Shown piece after piece: positions 1-11,186 of a DNA stretch of 64,000 nucleotides (positions are counted from its first letter, which is position 1; each line of letters opens with the position of its first letter). The position numbers were made by a program, and so were the translations under genes. This DNA comes from Prunella strophiata. Taxonomy: Eukaryota; Chordata; Aves; Passeriformes; Prunellidae. The DNA lies in NCBI GenBank assembly GCA_036583965.1, contig JAZBQD010000014.1, positions 55,185,626 through 55,249,625 of the forward strand. Direction: 5' to 3'. The notes beneath the pieces are model-generated. The model searched no databases, was not told the origin of the DNA, and saw only the letters and a list, made by a program, of their open reading frames with translations.

Positions 1-586
1 CTCAAAAATTGCAGCTAATGTAACATACATATCATTTGGCTTCTAAAATTATCAGAATTCTCTCTATTGAGATCTTTCAAGCAGCAAAAGCACTGATCTT
101 AGTCTGAGCCCTAGATTAACTTAGAGATCCAGAAGGCAAATTATTAAGCAGAGTAGGGCCAGGTGGAAGCAGGTGGGGCCAGATTCTAAAGAGATTTTTC
201 AGAACCCACAGGAGAAAGGTTAAAAGCAGGCATTACTATGCAGCCAGGAAAAATAGTGTACAAGATGTGTAGGATAAAAGTGACAAAGAAACTGAGCTTG
301 CACAGTTATGTAGAGGACCAGACCTATGCAGGTTTTGTCTCAAACATTTTGAATATTGCTGCAGGAAAAGTGGTCAGAGAAGAGGGTCCTGAGAGATGGG
401 GCAAAGGTGATCTGGGCCAACATCCTCTTCCACCTGGAGACTCGTGCTCAGTGTGGTCCCTCCCTCCCTGCCAAGTCAATTCCTGAAGAAGGGCTGTCTG
501 TGCTTGTGTAAACAAATATCTGAAAAGTCTAATTTACATGAGAGGTGTGCACCAGGTAAACTAAAAAGGGGGTAGATTGGCCCACC
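1..586. other. Unannotated AT-rich intergenic sequence
   Basis: I see no gene or recognisable repeat here. A plus-strand open frame of 82 codons (238-486) and an overlapping minus frame of 63 codons have no recognisable motif, no splice context and the length expected by chance. Confidence 0.5.
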
Positions 587-710
587 TTACTCTTTTTTCT
601 CTCTCTTTTTATTAGGCTCTCATTCTCCCTCCTTTTCCTCTCTTTCCTCTGTCTCTCTGTCTCTTTTTGTCTTGCTTTCTCCTCTCTTTCTCTTTTGTTT
701 TCTCTGTCTC
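587..710 (+). repeat. Imperfect polypyrimidine tract
   Basis: About 120 bases are almost entirely C and T on the plus strand, mixing CTCT, TTTCTC and CCTCC units with a few purine breaks. This is low-complexity sequence without a single fixed period. It could be an old degraded microsatellite; no nearby acceptor and exon pair supports a splicing role. Confidence 0.7.
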
Positions 711-3700
711 ACAACCCCAGCTCCAAACCATCCACACAGCACCAAATTGAGATCTAAGGACTGGTGATACTCTTTGTTTCATTCACTTGTTTTCCCTTGG
801 CACAAACAGCATAAGAAACCCCTGACACATGGTGCAGTGTCTGTTCAGCCTGATGAGAATTCACAGTGAATATCTTGGCCCCTAGTGATGGATCATAACA
901 AGGTGAAGATGGGAAATAATTGTGGTCTTAGAACATTCACTGGGAGTGGAATTCTAGTTTCCTAAAATTTAAATTTAAAGCTGTTGAAACCACAAAGTGG
1001 TTAATAACTTTTATGGCTAGTCTCAATCACACATTTATCTTAACATCAAAGAAACAAAGTTGTTTCTTTGAACATAGTATGATGATGTCACTACATGACA
1101 CTTCCCCAAAAAACGTAACATTTCCATAAATGAAGAATCATGATAGTCCTTAGTTAGAAGACTGAAAAGACAACTAGTCCAATTAAATTAGTATAAAAAC
1201 CAATTTACTATGTTGACATTATTATGACAAGAGATACCTTATTCAATTTTTTGTTTATCTCTAGACCAGAGTAACAGCAAAACCTTTTAGTCCTAAGTGC
1301 ATTCTCCAGATTTATCAAAGAGTAATAATGTGCCAGTGAAAGATTCCAGACCTTTCTCAGTGCTGCTATCAAAAGGTTGTTGAGAGGAAGAAATGTTTTT
1401 TCAGGCAGTACCAATGATCAGGTCAAGTAAGTGGAAGGCAATAGGTAGCATACCAGAATTCTGAAGATTAATGAGAAGTCTGATGACAAGGGTTGTTTGG
1501 AATACATGTTTCAAGGAAAGAAAAGACCAAACAATCTATGAGAGAAATTTAATATGCAGATATTAAGCACAGAGGCTTATCCAGGAGTAGATTTAGGTGC
1601 CTATGATGAAATTTAAGTATCTGAGGATGGGATTCATCTGCCCTAATTTAGTGTTTAAACTTCTAAATTAAAGCTCTATCAGTTGATGGTAGAAGAAATA
1701 GGTAATTCAAAGGGCAAATTCTCTAATTATCCAAATAAAGGGTGGTGGTATCATCTTTAATACCCAAAAGAATCTGATGTAAAGAGATTTTTGATAAAAG
1801 CTCCCTGCAGATAAAGGAAAGATGTACATAAATGTTCATTTTATATGCAATTCACAGATTTTTAATATCTGAGTTGTGCTGATTTAATTATTCTTTCCCT
1901 TTGTTTTTCATAAAAAAACCAAGATTGTACCAAATGTGGCTCCTAATATAATAAGAATAAGATATGGAGAGTTCTGGCAACATACTGAACAGAAGACATG
2001 AAATTTTAAATCTGAATAAAGCTATACTTGTATGCATATCAATTTTACTTTACCAAGAATAAAGACATTAGTCATGATACTGTCACACTAACAAAAAGTT
2101 CAATTGAGAACTCTAAGTCAGTGAAATATCAGCAAACCTGTAAAATTAACTTACTGAGAACATTCACATATAGAGTAATAATTTTTTTGTTCAAAAAGTT
2201 TTATATTGAAAAGACAGTAGTATATTACAAAACTAACACTGTTTAGTAATAGCTTTACAAAAATCATGGAATTTCTTAATAAGACTGCATTGCTGTTGGG
2301 CTATGACAATGTTGTAAATAAGTCAGGCTTCCTCTAGATGTGATCTAATACCATTGTGGGCTTTTGCACTGTCTCTTTTGCATAGCACTATGACATTCTA
2401 TTCACTACTGTTTTCATTTCAGTTACATTAATTGCTGTCATAAGAGATTTTCAGTAAATATTTTTGCGCTTCCAAATGGTTGTAAAACCAATGTATTATG
2501 TATATCTACCTAAGCAAGATTATCTATCAAATTCTGAAATATTTTCTTTTCTATTTTAAGCAATAGAAAAGTAAAATGATACTATCGAATTTGTCCAGAA
2601 GCAAATAAAACATTATCCATCAGAGATATCACCTACAATACTTGCAAGTCCCTAGTAGATTTTTGTCTTATTAATGCTAATTTCTTTCATGAAAAAACTG
2701 GTGAATTTGCTTCTCATTTGTTTCCATGGAACTGGAAAAAACACTTTCTACATTATAATCCACCAATATTTTTAACACACTAGTGTATTTCTAGCCCTGC
2801 TGCTCATTACAAAACTCCTTATTCAGAGTATGGATCTTCCTTTCATTGCTTCTCTGTGTTGTGATAGAAACTTTTATTTAAAAGCAAGAGCCAAACCAGA
2901 TTTTCTATATGATAATAAAACACAGGGGATTTTTTTTCCTGTCTGTTATTCCATGTTTATGCTGATCTAATTCCGTTGAAGTCAATGCAATTACTGTAGA
3001 GTAAGAGAATAGTGTTGCAGTTATTTCTATCCAATCTCTTAGTGTTTCATCTATTTGAACACATGCAGATTAGACACTTTTGAATGTCAGTTGAAACGGA
3101 TTAAAACATTTGATGCTGTGATCTTTTGCAGAGTAAGTGTCTACCACATGTGAACATTTTAAAGTAAGTGACTGAAAACATTCTAAATCACATCTCTAAA
3201 AAAATGGTGTCATAAAAGCATACCACCTCTTAACAGACCAACCAGACCAATTTCAATCAGGTGTATTGGTATCAATCCTACTGTAGCAATATGCAGGAGT
3301 GATTATGATCTGAGGTAGGATTTTAGCTTTTTTGAGTAAGTGGTGTAAATGGACAGGAAGGTATGTATTCTGGTCTCTGGGAACCATGGGGTGTTAAACA
3401 TATTTGATTTTCATGTGAGAATGAAGACAAGACTTGCCAAATATTCTTTTAAAAAGTGAGTATATCACATGCCATTCATTTCTGCCCAGAAATGTCAGGC
3501 CAGCAGTTCTTATGCTTTTGCTTCCCTCACATGCATGCACACACACAGAAACATACACTTTAGAAGGTGACTTGAAAACTTTGAACCTCAACACTCTTCT
3601 GGCAAGAAATACAGCTTCCTGAAAGATTTAAATTCATTAAAAAATTATATTTCAGCAAAAATGCATTTTCCCAGAAGCATTTCAGCCAGCTTCCAGGACA

Positions 3701-5105
3701 GGAAAAGTGTTTATTTTCTCTAGAAAGGTATTGTGAGCAATAACTTTGTCGTGGGTGTTGTTGCTCTTACTATTATCTGAAGTTTGTTCTTCTATAAAAG
3801 ATGCATCAGATTAAATGACAAAAGGGACATTTTAATTCAGACCATTCATCAAATCTATGATACCACTTCACAAAAACAATCTGTCTTTGGCCTGGAACAC
3901 TGACTGGCAAACTCCCAGCTTACAGCACCTGTTTCATAGCTCACAGTGAAGATTTTATAAATACCTTGCAGTCATCCTGAGAAATCATTCATTTCATGAT
4001 ATGACTGAAAGTCGTTCCTGGAATTATAGGCATTCTATTACACTATTTAACTGTTCCATGGAGTCATTAGATGAAATGCCTAAAAGTGTCAGGCATTTCC
4101 AGAAATGGCTGGTGTCAGTGCTTTAGTCATTTTATGAAACTTAGCATTATGACATTCTATTCACTACTGCTGTGAAAAATCAATTTTTTCCAAGGGAAAC
4201 AATGTCCTATCAAAGTCCCACTGATATAAATAAGCAGATATATTTGTCATATACTCCTCACAATCTCTCAGCTACTGCAGACCTGATGCAAAATGCCTTC
4301 TCGAGTTTGTTCAGTCAGACAGACCTCCTCCACTTTTGAATTGTTTCTGGGTGGTTATGTATCAGTACTTGTCACTTAGAGAATGAACAAAACCACAGGG
4401 AATTATTAGTTTAGTTTAGTTTCATTTTTATTGTTAACCCACACCCATTTCTGTGTTTAGACTTGCTTAGTAAGGTACAACACTAATGAGATAGAGGTAG
4501 TAGAAAGTAAGAGATAATAAAAACACCCACTTTCCTATAATTGAGTCAGGCAGAATGAATCCACAGAACAGTTTAGTATCATAAAAGACATAGATGAAAA
4601 GAGTCTGAAAGGGATTGGTTTGAAAAGTAAACTCTGTCATGGGAAATATTGTAAGAATTAATTGGGTTTGTGTCCCAAGCAGCTTCTCCAAGAGAGGAAA
4701 TTATTAATGGCAATTGTGATTCACTGTTCTGAAACCTTACTGATGGAGATCAGGATTTTGTAAATGCTGTGGAGGCTGAAGGAAATGTAAAATAAGTAAA
4801 TGCAAATGTTCCAAAGTCAAACTGAATAGCTGATGTCCTGGTTCTGAAAACAAGTAATTGTTGTATTACCATATGGCTGTAAAGTGAAATATGAAGTATA
4901 TATAAATAAAATTATTATGGAAGTACTTTAAAATATGTTATTTTTGGTTAATATTTATAATTAGTCAAGAACTGTTCATACAATGCCTAAAACTGTTATT
5001 CATTATGCAAACTACAAGACAACCAATAGAAAGAAAGCAGGCATCATGATCATGATCTTGAAGTGGATTTAAAGGACATGGAAGATACTTGAATACTTAT
5101 GACTT

Positions 5106-5107
<2 letters not shown>
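711..5107. other. Repeat-poor intergenic stretch
   Basis: No gene, RNA gene or interspersed repeat was recognised. Open frames reach only about 60-74 codons (for example 2,028-2,246 + and 4,467-4,691 -) and look like chance. Small structures seen are a short hairpin at 1,046-1,071 (12-bp arms around a 2-base loop), a short CA-rich run near 3,535-3,547, and a 27-base motif present twice with one mismatch (2,384-2,410 and 4,143-4,169). Confidence 0.5.

Positions 5108-5139
<32 letters not shown>
5108..5139 (+). repeat. Poly-T run, 32 bases
   Basis: An uninterrupted run of 32 T. On the minus strand this is poly-A, but no retroposon body or target-site duplication was recognised next to it, so I call it a mononucleotide repeat. 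Its exact length may be affected by sequencing. Confidence 0.85.
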
Positions 5140-5141
<2 letters not shown>

Positions 5142-8100
5142 ATACAGCTAGATTTGGGAACTTTCTAGTTTCTCAGTGAGTGAAAAAAAACCCAAAAAAA
5201 CCAATTGAGTAGTCATGAGTCAATTGATGAAGAAATGTGTATTAACAAAAATGAAAAAAATCCATCTGGCTGGATTTTACATTCTACTGAGGGATGGGAA
5301 ATTAAACTTCTTGCCAATAGGCAATAGGATAATCTACATTCACAGTTACGAAAATTGTGAATAGCTCTTAAAAAAAAAACAATTCTAGCTCTCATGAGGT
5401 GTTTTGGAATTCTTTTGTGGGTTTACTGAATCAGGGCACTCCTGCTGGAGGTAGCTTACTTGTTTATGAAAACCTTTTCCCATCATCTTGCTACTAATGG
5501 TTGCCTTTGCTCATTCACAGTAGAAGGAAATTAACATGAGGTGAACAGATTTGCACAGTAGGAAATGTGTGTAAGCAGACACCATCTTATAGTTGTTTGA
5601 GTAATTTGGGGACATTTGCAGAAAACACCTGGCATGACATTCAGTACTGTTATTTGATGTGCCTTGCACTGAATTTCTCCAATGTGAGCAAGTTACCGCA
5701 AAACCCAGTTCTTCAACTTTTATGATAGAACTTTCTATTGAAGGCAACCACTTTTCCTGCACTAGGATAGTAGGATGGTACCCTTAAAGAATGTAGAATT
5801 TTCCAGAATCCCAGTTTTCTTTGTCTTTCTATCTATATCACTCACACCGTGCAAAAAGTTGTTACCAAATGGAAGTTTCCTATGGATCCGATTTGATCAC
5901 TTCCTATGATAAGTCTTTGGTCAGGTGGATTACACCAGAAATCTCAGTGTTTTATTAAAATAACTGAAATAGTGGAAAGCACATGATGGGCCTTTGCAGC
6001 ACTTACATTTCATCAGATTCTTATATTGCATTCATTACTTACATATTTTAATATATTCAAAAGAGACATGGGAATAACACTGTTCTATAATTTAATTTCA
6101 GATATTTAGAAACATTTATTTGTGTGAGTTTTGTTGTTTCTACTTTGAAAATAAACTTGGAGTCCTGAGAAAGTACATAAGAAAGTTGTTCTGGACTGAC
6201 TGTTGGAGTCTAAAAGTTCTTTGAAGTTCCTGTATTAGCTGTCTACTTGATAATTCCCATATTTCATTTGCTTTCTTCAAAAGCAATACATAATCTAGGA
6301 AAATCCACAAAGCTCTCTTCTTCTGAATTATATGTGAAGTAGGAAATTATCAAAATTCCTGAGGACATATAGGGGATAGAGTCACCAGCACTCAGCAGGC
6401 CAAGGAGATTTTGGAAGTAAAGTGTAGTAGCAGCCATATTCCTGCAACTGCCTTTTTCTCCCCTTGCATACCCCACAGGACTGCAAGGCTGGAGTGAAAG
6501 ACAAATACTGGAAAGGGATTGCACTATACATAGTAACTACATTTGATCTTGCCAACAACTTTGTGTGTATTCTGTCCACAAATGTCAGGACCAGGCGTGA
6601 TGCCTCCAGCTTAGCCACATTTCCCCCCTTAGACAAAATGTAGTCTAAGAGTCCTGGTTAAGCATTAAGATTTCCATATTTGAATCACTAAAATAACTCT
6701 GTGATGTCATTGGGACTATCAAGGATACTTTTGATCATAATATCCTGACAAACCTTATTAAAATATGTGTATTTATTTAAATGTCATGTTAACATATTTT
6801 GCCGTTTTTTTTCAGCACACATTATATATTCAGACAAGGCAGACCTTGAGGGAGGCAAATGGAACCTGAATTTTCAATCCTGCTCAAATAGGATATAAAG
6901 CTAAATCTGGTACTTATGATACTTCTAGTACAAATACCGTATAAAGTAACAATTGCAAAGGCATAACATTAGTCATTATGAGTACAGAGCTGAAATGTTA
7001 AGTGAAATTGAAATTTTTCTGTTAAGACTTGGTAATGGGTGTCTGGATAGAAATTATTTTGAAAGCAATATTTAAAAAGAGGGAAATCTGTTCTCTCTTA
7101 TTTTACTCAATAGGTACACAATTGCTCCTACAATGAAAGCAGGTTAGATGTCTAAAGTCTGCAAGATTGAATTCTGTTTCTGCATGTTCCGAGACAAATG
7201 GAATTAGACAGACTTCTCTTGAGGATGAAATCAGTCACCATTGTGCTGTATGGATAAATTAAACAAAAGAACAGTATGTCTGAGGAGAAAAAATACATTG
7301 TCTTAAATTTTCCATGGCAGAGTACTTATATTTCATAGCATTGCATTTATGCTCAATAGAAAAGCTTTGGCAATGCTCAATTGCTGTAACAAAGACCAGA
7401 ATTGTACTCTGCTCGATTTCTCAGAGAATAGGCCACTTAACCAAATAATGCTGTAAGTGAACAGATAAAAGTGGGCTACCAATTTTACAAATGATTGTCT
7501 GCTACTGCCAAGTACTTCAGAAAGCTGGCATGAGCTTTCCAGCAGGAAATATCCCTGCATGCAGTAGTTCCTGAAGAATGCCAGCTAATGTAGAACAAAG
7601 AGGAGTCTGAATGTGTCATGAAGCAGTTTTGAGAACAGAGGGCCAGATATACGGCTATGGAGTCACACTGGAGATACATTTGGCTCAGAGTTTTTGAACT
7701 ATGAGTTAGCAATTTCTATTAGGAGAGCTGGGCATGAAAAGCATCTGGTTGTTTTGGAAACAGGAAATAAGAAGTGCCCCAGAAGACACCAGTGAGAAAA
7801 GCTTTTGCTCTTAGCAACTTCATGTTAGCTGAACAAATTTGCGTTTGGGTTCCAGCTGCAAAAGCTGCACACTGGTAAATGGAAATGTTTGAAATAGAGC
7901 TTATCTATCCTGCATCTGTTTCTCACACATTTTCTGTCTTCTTTGCAACAACCAACTTTGCCAGGACACTCTAGAGTATCTCTTTGGGGTCAAGCCAATT
8001 TCATTAGATATACAGTAAAGGCAGAGTTTGCAAACAGTAGTCCAAAGTCTAGCTAGGAGAAAACCAAAGTGAATAAATGACCAGAATATTTTATGGGAGT

Positions 8101-8652
8101 ACAGCAGAAATGGAAACAGTAGAAACAGAAAGAAAGATCCAAGACAAAAAACATAAGAGTAAGTGGAGTAATTTGACAAAGGTCTGTAGAAAAGTTTTGA
8201 TGTTCTCTTTTTAAAAACATTTTTAACTGTCTTTATTGTGTCTTGCATTTAAAAACATGCACAATGCATGGCATTTCTTGCCTAACTCCTACTTTGACTC
8301 ATACTTGCTGCCTTCTGAGCTATTTTTTCCAATAATCTGCTTTTTCTACATGATATTTTTCTTCCTTGTTTGTTCTCTACAGAAAAACTGTGCATCTTCT
8401 TAACCTTTTATTTCCTCTTTTTCCAGGATTAAGGCAGCAATCACAAAGGAGAGATGGCTTTCATTTATTCCAAATTTCTCAGGCCACAGGAGCATCTTTT
8501 TTCCTCACCTTAGCAGCACAGCCGAAGGGCATCAGGAGTCAGTGCTCTGACTCCCACTTGGTGATATTTTACTTGCTCCTTCTCAGTTGCTCAAATGAAT
8601 TGATTGCTCTGCCCATAAGTTGTCAATCAGCGAAACACAGGAAAAGGGAAGC
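5140..8652. other. Repeat-poor intergenic stretch
   Basis: Nothing recognisable as a gene or mobile element. Minus-strand frames at 6,264-6,524 (86 codons), 6,382-6,636 (84), 7,901-8,248 (115) and a plus frame at 8,366-8,683 (105) were read. None shows a known domain, and neighbouring frames overlap each other in the manner of random AT-rich DNA. Confidence 0.5.
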
Positions 8653-8740
8653 ATATTTGAATGGCTGCTTACAGATATATTAGTGAGCTAAGGAAGATAT
8701 TTGAATAGCTGCTTACAGATATATTAGTGAGCTAAGGAAG
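8653..8740 (+). repeat. Tandem duplication, 44-bp unit x2
   Basis: A 44-base unit beginning ATATTTGAAT occurs twice head to tail (8,653-8,696 and 8,697-8,740) with one difference, G versus A at the eleventh base. There is no third copy. The near-identity suggests a recent local duplication by replication slippage. It overlaps the end of a chance plus-strand frame and creates no gene. Confidence 0.9.
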
Positions 8741-10859
8741 ATTCATTTCTATTGTCTTCTCACCAGAAGAGTTAGTGTTGACAGAGAAAATAAATCCTTT
8801 TCCTTGCTCCTTAGCTATAGCCACCTGCATTTTGAAACCAATGCAGGGATTCAGTGGAAATAGGACTTTTATAATTCTTCTCAAGATTTATCAGGTATCC
8901 TCCATGCATGCACAGAGAAAAAGAACCTGAAATGAAATTAAGATTGGAAGCAAACAATATAATCAGAGAAAAATAAGAAAAAAAAAAATCTGTTATGATG
9001 CATTCTCAACACTTAATTGGGTCTTCACAAAGACCTTTCCATTACGTGTTTTTTTCTGACTGACAAAAGAAAAGAGAATAAGGAAGATGCTGTGGGAAGA
9101 ATCCAAAGTCCTGGAGTAAACTCTGATGAGTTTGGAATAACCTTCTATCTTTATAGGACTTGTCTGTTGTATTCTGAAGGAAAATCATGAATAAATGAAA
9201 GAAAACACACATATATAACAAATTTTAGGTCAGAGGGCTCTCTGAGTCATAGCCTCAATTTAATCTTCACTCAAGACCCACTTTTGAGACTCAGGTGAAT
9301 CAGAGGCTCTGTTACTGGCCCTCTCTGTCATGCAGAATTTCACACCATTATTAATACTATTCTCATGAGGTTTTTTTAATTGATACTTAGAAATCAGTCA
9401 GTGAGAGGACATGAGAGTTTTTTGATCAGCAGTCTTTGACATTAATCAAGGCAGAGTAAATGAGGCATCCCTCATTAACAAAGCTCATCTTTCATTGCTT
9501 CTGTCCCACCACAAATTCCATTTTTTGTTCATGCAAAAAGTGTGCAGCAGGTTCAGGTACAAACATGGCTTAGAAACATCAACTGCTACTTATGCATTCA
9601 AGAGGTATTTTTTACTGTGATTTCAGGCAGGAAAGCTGATTTTCAGAAAGCATAATAGTTATGGCTGACTCAAGTGATGAAGACATAAAGAGCATTATGC
9701 AAAGTAGTGCAAAAGCACAAGGATGTCAGAAACAATATAGTAAACTGTTCCAACCCTGCCTTTAGATCAAACTCTTCAAAGGAAGTAGAATGAAATTAAT
9801 GTTTTTATACCCCTCAACTGGTCACTAGGAGACAGAAATCCCTCTTCTTCTGCAGATTGGAAGAACAAAAGGGGCTAATAAACAATAATTTATGGAGCTA
9901 TCTGTAACCAAAGTATAAAGTTTCAGCACAATATTTCTGTCTACAGTCTGGTAACTTGTGTACCACTAAACACCTTCCAGAAAAGTTCACTTTTATCAAG
10001 AAGTGTTTTTTATCTACATTTTCAGGCTTGAGCTTTTTAAATAAGCAAGAAAAAATTCAGTCACACGTTTGCTATATGAATTTATGTCCTACAATTTTTA
10101 GTTGCATTTGATGTCTTTTTCTTCCTGGTCCAATAAAGCGACACTGCACTGTCAGAGAAATGTAAATTGGTCTTAACACTTTTGGCAACAAGGGATTGAT
10201 TTAAAAAAACTCTTTGTCTAGTTGTTTTCCCAAATTTAGGTGTTCTTAGTCCAGAATTTAAATGTATTTTTAAGCCCCTGCTAGGTGCATACTTGCTTAA
10301 GGACCAATAACACTGCAAATTAGGACAGCCTTACAGGGGCTCATACTCAAGGTCGGTTTGGCTGCTACTGAATCTCAGGGCCAAGAAAAGAAATGCTGAG
10401 CAATCTTTGCTTCCAGTTGCAGTTCTGCCAAGGCTGTGAGGCTCTAGAAATGTTTTGTTTCTAAAATGCTAGGACTGATAATATTTGAAAGAATTGCCTA
10501 TACATTTGAGGAAAATAATATTACACTTCTAATTTAATATTTAGAAAGACTATAGTGGTTTATTTGAGGTACAGATGGCATTAACCCGATAAATTAAATT
10601 CTTTGAAAAAACAAACCATGGAAATGAACAGCAAACAGTATTTTATCAGAATCTCTGTGTTTAGAGAACTACTTAGGTAACAAATCTTGACATCAACATT
10701 GACCTTATGTTTGCCATTTATCAGCAAAGTTCATCACTGAACTTTTAGGGTATGATTGAGATATGTATTTCAGATCCCTCACCACCTATAGTCTGGGTCA
10801 TGTAGCTCATCTGCTTTATGGAAATTCATTATCATTGTAAAGTTAAACAAGAAGAAAAA
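8741..10859. other. Repeat-poor intergenic stretch
   Basis: No supported gene or mobile element. The longest frame of note is a 78-codon minus frame at 10,082-10,318 with no recognisable motif. Confidence 0.5.
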
Positions 10860-11186
10860 TGTGGATATGACAGTCTGGTCAGAGAAAGAGAAAGCCAGAT
10901 AAACTTTCCCATGAATTGGTCTGAGAAGTTTTAGGGAGGCAGAGAGAAAGAATGGTAAACAAATGGTAAACTATCTGCAAGTGTTGCTTGTAATAAGTTG
11001 TTTTTCTCATAAGGTGTTTACCAATGGGTGTCTTCTTAATTAGCCAATCATGTGAAATGTGTTGATTAAATGACCAATCAGGTCCATCTGTATCAGAACA
11101 GTTTATAAAAGAAAGGGTTCCAAGAAACTGGGGGCTTCTAACCTTCTGATCTAGAGTCTGTGTTATCTATTGTCTATTCCTGACTC
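10860..11186 (+). mobile_element. Probable endogenous retrovirus LTR (U3-R-like), plus strand
   Basis: This segment reads as a retroviral promoter unit: TGTGGATATG at the left, two CCAAT boxes (near 11,043 and 11,071), a TATA box (TTTATAAAAG, 11,102-11,111), and a right edge ending TGACTCA followed by ATGGTGGCAG. From memory it resembles an LTR class common in passerine genomes with the same CCAAT-CCAAT-TATA layout. The polyadenylation signal usually expected between the TATA box and the end is not intact, so the copy looks old. The bases after 11,186 may be internal retroviral sequence, or flank if this is a solo LTR: AGAAAAAT occurs at both 10,853-10,860 and 11,196-11,203 and could instead be a target-site duplication. 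The family name is not established. Confidence 0.6.
11102..11111 (+). promoter_or_regulatory. TATA box of the 10.9-kb LTR
   Basis: TTTATAAAAG lies about 30 bases after the second of two CCAAT boxes, the spacing of a compact LTR promoter. Whether it is still active cannot be told from sequence. Confidence 0.5.

Noticed and set aside
1046..1071. Short hairpin, 12-bp arms with a two-base loop
   Set aside because: Short, A/T-rich and with a loop too tight to fold well; expected at this frequency in AT-rich DNA.
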